DNA of 64,000 nucleotides, from assembly GCA_965116465.1 (NCBI GenBank), contig OZ220687.1, positions 682,001-746,000 of the forward strand. Direction: 5' to 3'. This DNA comes from VXNF01 sp965116465 (GTDB lineage: Bacteria; Actinomycetota; Acidimicrobiia; Acidimicrobiales; CATQHL01). Positions 46,849 through 55,262 of the stretch are shown here, piece by piece. The first letter of the stretch is position 1. Each line of letters begins with the position of its first letter. The notes below the pieces were generated by a model that saw only the letters and a program-made list of their open reading frames with translations, ran no database searches and was not told the DNA's origin. Both the position numbers and the translations under genes were made by a program.

Positions 46849-46890
46849 ATATCAAACAAGCGGTTGACAGTCCGCTGCCGTTGGTACAGT
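46849..46890. promoter_or_regulatory. Bidirectional promoter with operator, P450/DUF35-thiolase
   Basis: CAAACAAGCGGTTG (46853-46866) is an imperfect inverted repeat related to the site at 40168. Rightward, TTGACA (46864-46869) and TACAGT (46885-46890) form a promoter with a short 15-bp spacer whose -35 overlaps the operator. Leftward, GATATC abuts the other end of the operator as a candidate -10. One repressor could thus silence both arms. Confidence 0.58.
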
Positions 46891-46919
46891 CGTACGGTGT
46901 GGGAGGCGGCGTCGGGATC

Positions 46920-47348
46920 GTGAACACCGGTGACCGGACGGCGCTATACGCCCGGGAGGGGTCCGGGCGCGATCCTCGCCCCGATGCGACCCCCGAAGGG
47001 CTCCGGGGCGGGCGCTGTGTCGCCTGCGGCTACCCGATGCTCTACCTGCCGCCGCTGTGCCCCGCCTGCGGCGGGTCACCCGTCGAGCCGGCCACGTTCG
47101 GACCCGCCGGAACGGTCTGGAGCTCGACCGTCCTGCGGGTGCGCGTCGCGGACCGCAAGCCGCCGGCGGTTCTGGCCTACGTGGACTTCGACGGAGGCCC
47201 TCGGGCCCTCGTGCACGTGGACGGCACCGGCGAGCAGCCGCTGCTCCCGGGCGCCCGCGTGCGCCTGTTGGGCCGCGACGACCGCGGCGACCCGCTGGTG
47301 ACCCCGGTCGACCTCGACACCCGCGCCGGTGGGGGTGGGCGACCGTGA
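46920..47348 (+). CDS. DUF35/OB-fold zinc-ribbon acyl-CoA-associated protein
   Basis: 142 aa from a GTG with GGGAGG 13 bp upstream; an in-frame GTG at 46899 is possible. The zinc ribbon CVACGYPMLYLPPLCPACG (about residues 27-45) is followed by an OB-fold. Such proteins partner thiolase-like enzymes, for example ChsH2 with Ltp2 in steroid side-chain cleavage and BbsA with BbsB in benzylsuccinate oxidation. It overlaps the thiolase start (GTGA), in line with a complex. It is the first gene of the rightward arm. Confidence 0.86.
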   Translation: MNTGDRTALYAREGSGRDPRPDATPEGLRGGRCVACGYPMLYLPPLCPACGGSPVEPATFGPAGTVWSSTVLRVRVADRKPPAVLAYVDFDGGPRALVHVDGTGEQPLLPGARVRLLGRDDRGDPLVTPVDLDTRAGGGGRP

Positions 47349-48559
47349 ACTCCGGCCACCGCCCCCCGCCGCCACAGCCGGTCGCCACCGCCGCCCCCGA
47401 CCGGTCCGCACCCGTGTGCGTCCGGGGAGTCGGCACCAGCCGCTTCGCCCGCCAGCCCGACACGCCGCCGAGGGACCTCGCCTGGCAGGCCGTCACGGAG
47501 GCCTTGACCGACGCCGCCGTACCACCCGCGGCGATCGAAGCCGTCTACGCCGGCACGGTGTTCGGCGACCCCGGCGTCACCACACGGACACTCCAGCACC
47601 TGGGGATCACGGGCGTGCCGGTCGTGACCGTGGAGAACGCCTGCGCCAGCGGCACGACGGCGTTCCACGAGGCGCAGGTGGCCGTCGCTCAGGGTCGCTA
47701 CGAGACGGTGCTGGCGTTCGGCATCGAGACCATGACCGCGGTCTTCGACGGGCCCATCGAGCCGCTGGCCTCCGACCCGGAGGGCGCGCAGGGCTTCGCC
47801 ATGCCCAGCCTCTACGGCATGGCGGCGCACCGATACCTCCACTGCCACGGCGTCACGCCCGCCCAGATGGCGCTCGTGGCCGTGAAGAACCGGCGCCACG
47901 CCCTGGGCAACCCCCGGGCCCAGCACGCCGGCGAGTTCACCGTCGAGCAGGTCCTGGACTCGCGGCCGATCTCGGACCCCTTGACGCTGCTGCAGTGCTG
48001 CGACATCAGCGATGCCGCGGCGGCCGCCGTGCTGGGCCCGGCGCGACCCGCGGGTACGGCCGCCGGCGACGTCACCGTGCGGGCGTCGGCATTCGCCTCC
48101 GGACAGGCGTGGGACCACACGACCGATCTGGTCTGGGGCTGGCGGCTGGTCTCCGACGTGGCCCGGGCGGCTTTCGAGCAGGCGGGCATCGGCCCTCGGG
48201 ACATCGACGTCCTCGAGGTGCACGACGCCTTCACGATCGGGGAGATCGTCACGACCGAGGCGTTGGGCCTGTGCGAGTTGGGCGGTGGCGGGAGGCTGGT
48301 GGCCTCCGGTCGCACCAGCCTCGGCGGTGCCCAGCCGGTCAACCCGTCCGGCGGCCTGCTGGCCCGCGGTCATCCCCTGGGCGCCACCGGGCTGGGCCAG
48401 ATCGCCGAGATCGTCTGGCAGTTGCGCGGCATGGCAGAGGGTCGCCAGGTGGACGGTGCCCGGATCGGCGTGGTGGAGACGATGGGCGGCGGCACCGCCG
48501 GCATCGACGGGAACGCCTGTGTCGTGGCGGTCCTGGAGGCTCCGGGAGGGCCCCGGTGA
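47345..48559 (+). CDS. Thiolase-superfamily enzyme (SCP-x/Ltp-type)
   Basis: 404 aa, GTG start overlapping the DUF35 stop. ENACASGTTAFHEA contains the nucleophilic Cys (about residue 100). EVHDAFTIGEI and GHPLGATGLGQ supply the two His of the active site, and VETMGGGTAGIDGNACVV ends the fold. With the Cys present, thiolytic cleavage of 3-ketoacyl-CoA is likely; retro-aldol cleavage as in Ltp2 is an alternative because of the DUF35 partner. The Pro-rich first 20 residues are unusual. Confidence 0.88.
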   Translation: MNSGHRPPPPQPVATAAPDRSAPVCVRGVGTSRFARQPDTPPRDLAWQAVTEALTDAAVPPAAIEAVYAGTVFGDPGVTTRTLQHLGITGVPVVTVENACASGTTAFHEAQVAVAQGRYETVLAFGIETMTAVFDGPIEPLASDPEGAQGFAMPSLYGMAAHRYLHCHGVTPAQMALVAVKNRRHALGNPRAQHAGEFTVEQVLDSRPISDPLTLLQCCDISDAAAAAVLGPARPAGTAAGDVTVRASAFASGQAWDHTTDLVWGWRLVSDVARAAFEQAGIGPRDIDVLEVHDAFTIGEIVTTEALGLCELGGGGRLVASGRTSLGGAQPVNPSGGLLARGHPLGATGLGQIAEIVWQLRGMAEGRQVDGARIGVVETMGGGTAGIDGNACVVAVLEAPGGPR

Positions 48560-49809
48560 GCAGCGTCGACGGTGACGGCGGCGTGGATCTTCTGACGCCC
48601 GAGCGGGTCGCCGACCCCTACCCGGTCTTCGCCGGGCTGCGGCGCCGCCAACCCGTCTTCTACAACGAGCACTACCGGGCCTGGTTCATCCACCGCCACG
48701 ACGACCTGCTGGCGGCGCTGAAGGATCCCCGCTTCTCCTCCGACCGCATCCGGCCGGTCTTCGAGCACAAGCTCACCGACGCCCAGCGCCGCGAGCGCGC
48801 CCCCACCTACCGGATCCTCGGTGAGTGGATGGTTTTCCGGGACCCGCCCGACCACACGCGCCTGCGCAAGCTCGTCAGCCGGGCCTTCACACCGCGGGCC
48901 ATCTCGCTGTGGCAGCCGCGCATCATCGAGGTGATCGACAGCCTCATCGCCGAGCTGGCGCCGCGCGGTCACATGGACGTGATCGGTGACTTCGCCTACC
49001 CGCTGCCCGCGGTGGTGATCGCCGAGATGATGGGCGTCCCGCCGGCGGACCGCGACCTCTTCAAGCACTGGTCCGACGACCTGATGGTCCTGGTCTTCGG
49101 CGCGCGGGGCGTGGAGGGACGTCGCGAGCGTGCCCAGCACGGGCTGCTGGAACTCTCGGAATACCTGGGAACGCTCGTCCGGCGGTTCCGGGCCGCGCCC
49201 GAGGAGAACCTCATCGGCACCCTCATCCGCGCCCAGGAGGGCGATGACACGCTCACCGACGACGAGATCGTGGGCACCTGCATCCTGCTGCTCTTCGGTG
49301 GCCACGAGACCACCACCAACCTCATCGGCAACGGACTGCACGCCTTGCTGGGACACCCCGAGCAACTCGAGCGACTCCGCGCCAACGACGACACTGAGTA
49401 CCTGCGAGCGGCCACGGAGGAGATCCTGCGCTTCGACGGCCCGTCCAAGATGCAGGTCCGCATGGCGGCCACCGACATCGAAATGGGCGGTCAAGTGATC
49501 CGCCGCCACGAGATGGTCTACCTGGTGCAGGCCGCCGCCAACCGGGACCCCGAGGTCTTCGCCGAACCCGATCGCTTCGACCTGGAACGCAATCCCACCG
49601 AGCACGTGGGCTTCGGGTTCGGCCTGCACTACTGCCTCGGCGCCGCGGTGGCCAGGCTGGAAGGCTCGATCGCGCTCGACGCGCTCGCCCGGCGCCTGCC
49701 CGACCTGCGCCCCGGCCCCGAGCCCCCCGAGTGGCATCCGACGCTCATCAGCCGGGGGATGTCCTCGTTCTGCGTGTCCTACACCCCCAGCGAGGGGGCC
49801 GCGGCGTGA
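48556..49809 (+). CDS. Cytochrome P450 (distinct subfamily)
   Basis: 417 aa, GTG start overlapping the thiolase stop. The I-helix is LLLFGGHETTTN (about residues 245-256), the K-helix EEILRFDGP and the heme loop FGFGLHYCLGA with Cys360. It differs clearly from the three other P450s in the window: FRDPPDHTRLRKLVSRAFTP and the AGxET position occupied by GGHET are CYP107-like. Translational coupling to a thiolase and an SDR suggests it acts in the same CoA-ester pathway. Confidence 0.92.
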   Translation: MSSVDGDGGVDLLTPERVADPYPVFAGLRRRQPVFYNEHYRAWFIHRHDDLLAALKDPRFSSDRIRPVFEHKLTDAQRRERAPTYRILGEWMVFRDPPDHTRLRKLVSRAFTPRAISLWQPRIIEVIDSLIAELAPRGHMDVIGDFAYPLPAVVIAEMMGVPPADRDLFKHWSDDLMVLVFGARGVEGRRERAQHGLLELSEYLGTLVRRFRAAPEENLIGTLIRAQEGDDTLTDDEIVGTCILLLFGGHETTTNLIGNGLHALLGHPEQLERLRANDDTEYLRAATEEILRFDGPSKMQVRMAATDIEMGGQVIRRHEMVYLVQAAANRDPEVFAEPDRFDLERNPTEHVGFGFGLHYCLGAAVARLEGSIALDALARRLPDLRPGPEPPEWHPTLISRGMSSFCVSYTPSEGAAA

Positions 49810-50582
49810 ACGCCCCGGACGCCGCCGCACCGCTCGTCTCCCTCGCCGGCAAGACGGCGGCCGTGACCGGTGCCAGCGGCGACATCGGGCGGGCCATCGC
49901 GCTGGCCCTCGCCGGCGCGGGCGCCGATGTGGCGCTCCTGGCGCGTCGGCGCGAGCGCCTCGAGTCCCTCGCCGCCGACCTGCGCGCGCTGGGCCGTCGA
50001 GCCGCCGCGCTGCCGGTGGACGTGACCGACGGCGAGGCTCTCGCCGCGACTGCCGCCACCGCCGCCGAGCAACTCGGGCCCATCGACATCCTCGTGAACA
50101 ATGCCGGCGGTGCCCGCTTCCTGGCCCCCGCGCTCGAAGTCGCCGAGGGCGGCTGGACCAAGACGGTGGCGCTCAACCTCACCGCTCCGTTCCTCTGCGC
50201 GCAGGCCTTCGGCGGCCCGATGGTCGAACGCGGCAGTGGCTCGATCGTGAACGTGGGCTCCGTGGCCGGCCTGCGTCACCTCGCCGGCATGTCGGCCTAC
50301 AGCTCCGCCAAGGGAGGCCTGTTCGCCCAGACCCGTGCCCTGGCACGGGAGTGGGCGCCGCACGGCGTGCGGGTCAACGCCGTCGCCCCCGGCTACGTGG
50401 CCACGTCCGGCTGGGACGCCTTCGACCCCGACGAGGTCGAGGCGGCCTCCGCACTCAGTATCCCCCTCGGCCGCTGGGCCACTGCCACCGAGGTGGCCGC
50501 CCCCGTGGCCTTCCTGGCCTCGGACGCCGCCTCCTACATCACCGGCGCCACCCTCATAATCGACGGCGGGATGCTCGCATGA
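49806..50582 (+). CDS. Short-chain dehydrogenase/reductase
   Basis: 258 aa, GTG start overlapping the P450 stop. Cofactor motif TGASGDIG, then NNAGG, and the catalytic set NVGS and YSSAK. The end reads ITGATLIIDGGMLA, as in 3-ketoacyl reductases. ARR after the second strand (LLARRRERL) suggests NADP preference, unlike the SDR in the leftward arm. It ends the coupled DUF35-thiolase-P450-SDR unit. Confidence 0.88.
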   Translation: MNAPDAAAPLVSLAGKTAAVTGASGDIGRAIALALAGAGADVALLARRRERLESLAADLRALGRRAAALPVDVTDGEALAATAATAAEQLGPIDILVNNAGGARFLAPALEVAEGGWTKTVALNLTAPFLCAQAFGGPMVERGSGSIVNVGSVAGLRHLAGMSAYSSAKGGLFAQTRALAREWAPHGVRVNAVAPGYVATSGWDAFDPDEVEAASALSIPLGRWATATEVAAPVAFLASDAASYITGATLIIDGGMLA

Positions 50583-50601
50583 ACGCGAATGCCGGACACC
50601 A

Positions 50602-50636
50602 GTCCTGGATTCCGGCCTTCGCCGGAATGACGGATA
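50602..50636. repeat. REP-like palindrome of the widespread WIPAFAGMT type
   Basis: ATTCCGGC (50609-50616), a CTTC loop and GCCGGAAT (50621-50628) form a perfect hairpin within CCTGGATTCCGGC...GGAATGACGG. When translated it gives SWIPAFAGMT, a peptide seen as a spurious translation product of intergenic repeats in many bacteria. It abuts hairpin repeat copy C. Confidence 0.75.
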
Positions 50637-50638
50637 CG

Positions 50639-50718
50639 TGAGGGAGGGGGGCGGGGAGCCGATTTGCGACGCCTTGCGCCCGCGCGAAGGAGCAAACGGC
50701 ACCCCGCCCCCCGACCGG
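50639..50718. repeat. Intergenic hairpin repeat, copy C
   Basis: Almost identical to copy A: GGGGAGCCGATTTGC, the core GACGCCTTGCGC, then GCAAACGGCACCCC and CCGACCGG. It lies between the SDR stop and the SnoaL-like gene, immediately after the REP-like palindrome. Confidence 0.75.
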
Positions 50719-50751
50719 ACGAACAAGCCCCCCAGCAGCGGAGGAGGACCC

Positions 50752-51300
50752 GTGAGCAGTGATCTGGAGCGCCGCATCGCCCGTATCGAGGCCCGCGAGG
50801 CCATCCGCGAGTTGGTCTTCGACTACTCGGTGGCCGTGGACGACCGGGACTACGAGCGGATCGGCGAGATCTTCTGCGCCGACGCCACGTTCGCCCACGC
50901 CGACGGCCGCGACCGGACCGAGGGCCGCGACGCCATCGTGGACTTCTACCGGTACCGCACCGGCCTCATGGGGCCGACCTACCACTACCCCCACAGCCAC
51001 CGGATCGACTTCGACGACGACGACCACGCCACGGGGACGGTGCTCGCCCATGCGGAACTGGCCCTCGATGGCACGACGTACCAGGTGGGGCTCCGCTACG
51101 TCGACACCTACCGGCGCCGGAACGGGAACTGGCTCTTCGGTTCGCGCACCGTCTGCTTCCTGTACTTCATGCCCCTCAGCGACCTGGTGAACGGCGGGCT
51201 GGGCGCCCCCGATCGCAAGCGCTACCCCGACGTCGGCCCGATCCCCGCCGACCTCCCGGAGACGCTGGCGACCTGGCGGGCGGCCAGGGGCCTCGACTGA
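50752..51300 (+). CDS. SnoaL/NTF2-like protein (SnoaL_4 type)
   Basis: 182 aa. The GTG at 50752 has GGAGGAGG 5 bp upstream. IEAREAIRELVFDYSVAVDDRDYERIGEIFCADATFAHADGR is the usual beginning of the small-subunit/SnoaL_4 type, followed by HSHRIDFDDDDHATGTVLAHAEL and a Trp-containing GNWLFGSRTVCFLYF. Likely an isomerase, dehydratase or cyclase; the reaction is not predictable from sequence. It opens the second rightward group after the repeat pair. Confidence 0.8.
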   Translation: MSSDLERRIARIEAREAIRELVFDYSVAVDDRDYERIGEIFCADATFAHADGRDRTEGRDAIVDFYRYRTGLMGPTYHYPHSHRIDFDDDDHATGTVLAHAELALDGTTYQVGLRYVDTYRRRNGNWLFGSRTVCFLYFMPLSDLVNGGLGAPDRKRYPDVGPIPADLPETLATWRAARGLD

Positions 51301-51376
51301 GCGTGGCGCCAATCTCTCGCCACGACATCGCCGCGCCTACTCTGAGACGGTCCGCCCGAGACAAGGACTGCACACC

Positions 51377-52066
51377 ATGAGCAACGCAAGCTCCCGCGAG
51401 ATCGTCACCGAGATCGTGACCGCCTGCAAGGCCCTCGCCGCCAACGGCTGCGACACAGGGATCGGCGGCCATGTCAGCGTCCGTGCGCCCGGCGAGGACG
51501 CCCTCTGGATCAACGCCTTCGACCGCACCCTCGGCGAGGTGGGCCGCGATGACGTCATGAAACTCGACTACGAGGGCAACCTGCTCGAGGGCAACCGCTT
51601 CATCAGCCCCGGCTGGGAGTTCCACGCCGGCATCTACGGCCAGCGCTCCGACGTGAACTCGATCGTGCACACGCACTCGTTCTGGATCTGCGCCCTGGCT
51701 TCGATGGCGCGGCCGCTGAAGATGCGTCACAACCTGTGCACCCTCTTCTACCAGGACCAGGTCATGAGCCCCGACGACGACTTCGCCTCGATCGGACCGG
51801 TGATCGGGGACTGTTCGACCGTGCTCATCCCGTGGCACGGCGGTATCACCGTCGGGCGAAGCCTGCCGCGTGCGGCCGCCCTGCACGTCACGCTCGACCA
51901 GATGGCCCGGCTGGATGTCACGCTGGAGCCGGCCGGGGCGCCGGAGCTTCCCGAGGAGGCCCGGCTGCCGATGCGCAAACTCATCGACGAGGTGGCCGGC
52001 TACCTGGAGCAGACCTGGGATCTCATGGGCCGCCAGGCCGCCGACTACCGCCACCGGGGCGTCTGA
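51377..52066 (+). CDS. Class II aldolase/adducin-family protein
   Basis: 229 aa, ATG start. GIGGHVSVRAPG replaces the more common GNISVR phosphate-binding loop. HTHSFW (about residues 95-100) and the later PWHGGITVG carry the zinc-binding His. These enzymes cleave or epimerise C-C bonds, or decarboxylate, through a metal enolate. The lack of a clear phosphate loop suggests a non-phosphorylated substrate. It lies 62 bp before the fourth P450. Confidence 0.83.
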   Translation: MSNASSREIVTEIVTACKALAANGCDTGIGGHVSVRAPGEDALWINAFDRTLGEVGRDDVMKLDYEGNLLEGNRFISPGWEFHAGIYGQRSDVNSIVHTHSFWICALASMARPLKMRHNLCTLFYQDQVMSPDDDFASIGPVIGDCSTVLIPWHGGITVGRSLPRAAALHVTLDQMARLDVTLEPAGAPELPEEARLPMRKLIDEVAGYLEQTWDLMGRQAADYRHRGV

Positions 52067-52128
52067 CAGGCAAACTTCGCCTGCTCCCGAGCCCGACCCA
52101 ACCGCACGACCCGAGGAGAACCGAGACG

Positions 52129-53358
52129 ATGACAGCCGTTGCCGCTTCGACGGGACCGGACATCCTGGCGCCGGAGTTCAACACCGACCCGTACCCGTTC
52201 TACGCCGAGATGCGGGACCGATACCCGCTGTACCACCACGAGGTCTCGGGGTTCTGGATGGTGTCCCGCTACCGGGACGTGGAGCGGATCTTCAAGGACG
52301 GCGAGTCGTTCTCCAGCCGCAACTACGAGTGGCAGAACGAACCCATCCACGGTGGCCGCACGATGCTGCAGCTCGACGGCCGCGAGCACTCCGCCCACCG
52401 CAACATCGTCGGCCCGCAGTTCCGCGGCGCCTACCTCGAGGAGCGCGTGCGGAGCATCATCGAGCACACCGCGCACAAGCTGATCGACCGGTTCGAACGC
52501 GACGGCCACGTGGACCTGCGCGAGCAGTTCACCAAGAAGTTCCCGCTCGACGTGATCATGTACATGATCGGCCTGCCGCTGGAGGATCACGAGACGTTCC
52601 GCCGCTGGGTGGACCTGGGCATCGAGTTCCAGGCCAACTTCGCCGGCGACCCGGAGGTGGAGCGGCGAGGCCTCGAGGCGCAGGCCCAGTTCGCCGAGTA
52701 CCTCACGCCGATCATCGCCGACCGCCGGGAGAACCCCGGCGAGGACCTCCTGTCGAAGATGCTGGAGGGGAGCTCCGACGGCATCACCATGGAGGACTGG
52801 GAGGTCCGGGCCTTCACGAGCCTGCTGGTGAGTGCCGGCGGGGAGACCACGGACAATGCGCTCGCCTCGATGGTGTGCCGCCTGCTGGAGAATCCCGAGC
52901 AGATGGAGGCCGTGCGGAACGACCGATCCCTGATCACCGCGGCGCTGGCCGAGACGCTGCGCCACTCGGGCCCCGTGCAGATGATCATGCGCCAGGCCGA
53001 GCGCGACACCGAGCTGTCCGGCGGCGTGGTCCCCGGCGGCGGCACGGTGGCCTGCGTGCTGGGCGCGGCCAACCGCGATCCCGACCAGTTCGCCGATCCC
53101 GACACGTTCGACATCCACCGCGCCGACTTGAACGTGGCCAAGGCCTTCAACGCCGCAGCCAACCACGTGGAGTTCGCTCTCGGCCGGCACTTCTGCGTCG
53201 GGGCGCATCTCACCCGGGTGGAGGTGGACGTCGCCATGGACGCCCTCCTGGACAGGCTCCCCGCGATGGACTTCGCCCCCGGCTTCGAGGCCGACGAGAC
53301 CGGCATCTTCACCCGCGGGCCCCGCCACGTGGACCTCGTCTTCCAGCCCGCGAGCTAG
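52129..53358 (+). CDS. Cytochrome P450 (third member of the paralogous group)
   Basis: 409 aa from the ATG at 52129, with GAGGAG about 11 bp upstream. The I-helix is LLVSAGGETTDNA, the K-helix ETLRHSG and the heme loop FALGRHFCVGA with Cys356. NYEWQNEPIHGG and the shared heme loop place it with the two leftward P450s rather than with the one at 48556. It is therefore a third, more diverged copy 6-8 kb from the tandem pair. Confidence 0.92.
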   Translation: MTAVAASTGPDILAPEFNTDPYPFYAEMRDRYPLYHHEVSGFWMVSRYRDVERIFKDGESFSSRNYEWQNEPIHGGRTMLQLDGREHSAHRNIVGPQFRGAYLEERVRSIIEHTAHKLIDRFERDGHVDLREQFTKKFPLDVIMYMIGLPLEDHETFRRWVDLGIEFQANFAGDPEVERRGLEAQAQFAEYLTPIIADRRENPGEDLLSKMLEGSSDGITMEDWEVRAFTSLLVSAGGETTDNALASMVCRLLENPEQMEAVRNDRSLITAALAETLRHSGPVQMIMRQAERDTELSGGVVPGGGTVACVLGAANRDPDQFADPDTFDIHRADLNVAKAFNAAANHVEFALGRHFCVGAHLTRVEVDVAMDALLDRLPAMDFAPGFEADETGIFTRGPRHVDLVFQPAS

Positions 53359-53457
53359 CCGCGGCCGCTCGGTGGCGACCGGCACACGCCCCCATTAGGG
53401 TCTCACTCTCAGGCGACGGCGGCACACGCTGTCCCGCAATCGTGAGGAGTCCTGCAC

Positions 53458-53745
53458 ATGGCGGTGTACTTGATCTCGAGCATCGACGTGACCGATGAGG
53501 AGCGCTACGAGGAGTATCACGAGCGGGGCATGGCACTCGTGGAGAATCACGGCGGGCGGTACCTCATCAGTGGCGGCGACACCCGCATGTTGCGGGGCGA
53601 CTGGACGCCGCGGCGGCTCACCATCATCGAGTTCGACGATCTGGCGAGCCTGGAGACCATGTTCGCGTCCGACGAGTTCGCGAGCCTCAGAGAACTCGCC
53701 GCTGGAACCGTCGAGGGCACCTTGGTGCAGGTCGAGGGTGTCTAG
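53458..53745 (+). CDS. DUF1330 family protein
   Basis: 95 aa, ATG start. AVYLISSIDVTDEERYEEYHERGMALVENHGGRYLISGGDTRMLRGDW read in parts is the DUF1330 dimeric ferredoxin-like barrel, and RLTIIEFDDLASLETMFAS completes it. The function of the family is unknown. It lies 99 bp after the P450 and may belong to the same transcript. Confidence 0.85.
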   Translation: MAVYLISSIDVTDEERYEEYHERGMALVENHGGRYLISGGDTRMLRGDWTPRRLTIIEFDDLASLETMFASDEFASLRELAAGTVEGTLVQVEGV

Positions 53746-53828
53746 CCGGTGACCGCGCCACGAATCGGCGTCGTCCGGGCCGCCTGACCGATCGTCGCCG
53801 CCCGGCAGCACGGTCAGAGAACCTTTCC

Positions 53829-54551
53829 GTGAGCCCGAGCGGCGGACCTCCCGGCAGAGAGCCCGACGGTGATGCCCGGCGCGCCGCAGAGCGTCTCTCG
53901 CACGTGCAGCCGCTGTGGAGCCTGACCGAGAAGGTGGCGCCGGCCCATACCGGGCTCGTCGTGGTCGACGTGCAGAACGACTTCTGCTCGCCCGACGGGA
54001 TGATGAGCGCCGAAGGGCTCGACGTCAGTTCGGCCGTCGCCACCGCCGAGCGGCTCGAGGGCTTCATCAACTCGGCCCGGCGAGCCGGCGCGCTCGTGGT
54101 TTTCGTGCGCAGCGTCCTCTCCAGCGACGACAACCGCTACCTCAGCGACGTGATCCTGGAACAGGCCACCCGCCGCCGGGCCGGCAGCTACACGCTGCGC
54201 CCGGTCTGCGTGGAGGGCTCCTTCGGTGGCGACTACTACGGCAACGTCCGGCCCGGCCCCGGGGACCCGGTGGTCACCAAGCACCGCTACAGCGCCTTCC
54301 TGCGCACCGATCTGGAGACGATCCTGCGCACGGCCGGCATCCGCACCGTCGTGCTCGCCGGCGTGGCCACCAACGTGTGCGTCGAGACCACCGCCCGCGA
54401 CGCCTTCATGCGCGACTTCTACGTGGTGCTGAGCGCCGACGGCACCGCCGCCTACAGCGACGCCGAGCACGAGGCCACCCTCACCACCATCGACCGCTAC
54501 TTCGGCCAGGTCGCCTCCATCGCCGAGATCACCGCCGCCTGGAACCGGTAA
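53829..54551 (+). CDS. Isochorismatase-family cysteine hydrolase (RutB-like)
   Basis: 240 aa, GTG start. The catalytic triad is visible: Asp in LVVVDVQNDFCSPDG, Lys in VVTKHRYSAF and Cys in GVATNVCVETTARDAF. The length and the YYGNVRPGPGDPVVTK segment resemble ureidoacrylate/peroxyureidoacrylate amidohydrolases more than nicotinamidases. The family hydrolyses amide or carbamoyl bonds. Neighbouring carbonic anhydrase and carbamoylase genes fit release of carbamate, ammonia and CO2. Confidence 0.85.
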   Translation: MSPSGGPPGREPDGDARRAAERLSHVQPLWSLTEKVAPAHTGLVVVDVQNDFCSPDGMMSAEGLDVSSAVATAERLEGFINSARRAGALVVFVRSVLSSDDNRYLSDVILEQATRRRAGSYTLRPVCVEGSFGGDYYGNVRPGPGDPVVTKHRYSAFLRTDLETILRTAGIRTVVLAGVATNVCVETTARDAFMRDFYVVLSADGTAAYSDAEHEATLTTIDRYFGQVASIAEITAAWNR

Positions 54552-54697
54552 CCAGTTCGGCCCCGCCCGGACAACCGCGAATCGCCGAGAGTGGGAACCG
54601 TTCTTATTGCCGAGTGTTTTGGTCGGGAATTCGGTAGCCTGCTCCGGTCGGCCGACTGCCGGCGCAGCATTCGCACCGAAGAACCGGAGGATCACTC

Positions 54698-55192
54698 ATG
54701 TCCGAGACAGCAACGATGCTCGAAGCCAACGCCGCCTACGTCGCGGGCTTCAGCGAGGGCAACAAGCCCATGCCCCCCGCCCGCTCCGTGGCGGCGGTGG
54801 TCTGCATGGACGCACGCATCCATCCCTCCGAGATGCTGGGCCTGACCCTCGGCGACGCCCACGTGATCCGCAACGCCGGCGGGCGCGTGTCCGACGACGC
54901 CATCCGCTCGCTCATCATCTCCTCGACCCTGCTGGGCACCAAGGAGTTCATCGTCGTGCACCACACCGACTGCGGGATGCTGACCTTCTCCAACGACGAC
55001 CTGCGGGGCATCCTGGCCGAGCGGCGCGGCAGTGACGCCGGCGACATCGACTTCCTGCCCTTCGGCGACCTCGAGCAGAGCGTCCGGGACGACATCGCGA
55101 CGATCCGTGCCAGCGACCACCTCGACCGGTCGATCCCCGTGCGGGGCTTCATCTACGACGTGGACACCGGCGCGCTCCACGAGGTGAGCTGA
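54698..55192 (+). CDS. Beta-class carbonic anhydrase
   Basis: 164 aa; the ATG has GGAGG about 9 bp upstream. Zinc ligands are CMDARIHP (Cys-x-Asp-x-Arg) and HHTDCGM (His-x2-Cys), with VIRNAGGRV between them. It belongs to the short, type II-like beta group. It interconverts CO2 and bicarbonate in the cytoplasm. Beside amidohydrolases it may handle CO2 from carbamate, a link also known from cyanate and urea metabolism. The 146-bp upstream gap is A/T-richer near 54605 but has no convincing promoter pair. Confidence 0.9.
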   Translation: MSETATMLEANAAYVAGFSEGNKPMPPARSVAAVVCMDARIHPSEMLGLTLGDAHVIRNAGGRVSDDAIRSLIISSTLLGTKEFIVVHHTDCGMLTFSNDDLRGILAERRGSDAGDIDFLPFGDLEQSVRDDIATIRASDHLDRSIPVRGFIYDVDTGALHEVS

Positions 55193-55233
55193 GCCCACTC
55201 GGCCAAGACGCCGGCGCTCTCCCTCGGGGGAGC

Positions 55234-55261
55234 AGGCCGGCCGGAAGAGCCCGCCCGGCCT
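55234..55261. terminator. Candidate bidirectional terminator
   Basis: AGGCCGG (55234-55240) and CCGGCCT (55255-55261) form a 7-bp stem between the convergent carbonic anhydrase and amidohydrolase genes. The loop is 14 nt and there is no T-run, so the call is tentative. Confidence 0.4.
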
Positions 55262-55262
55262 C

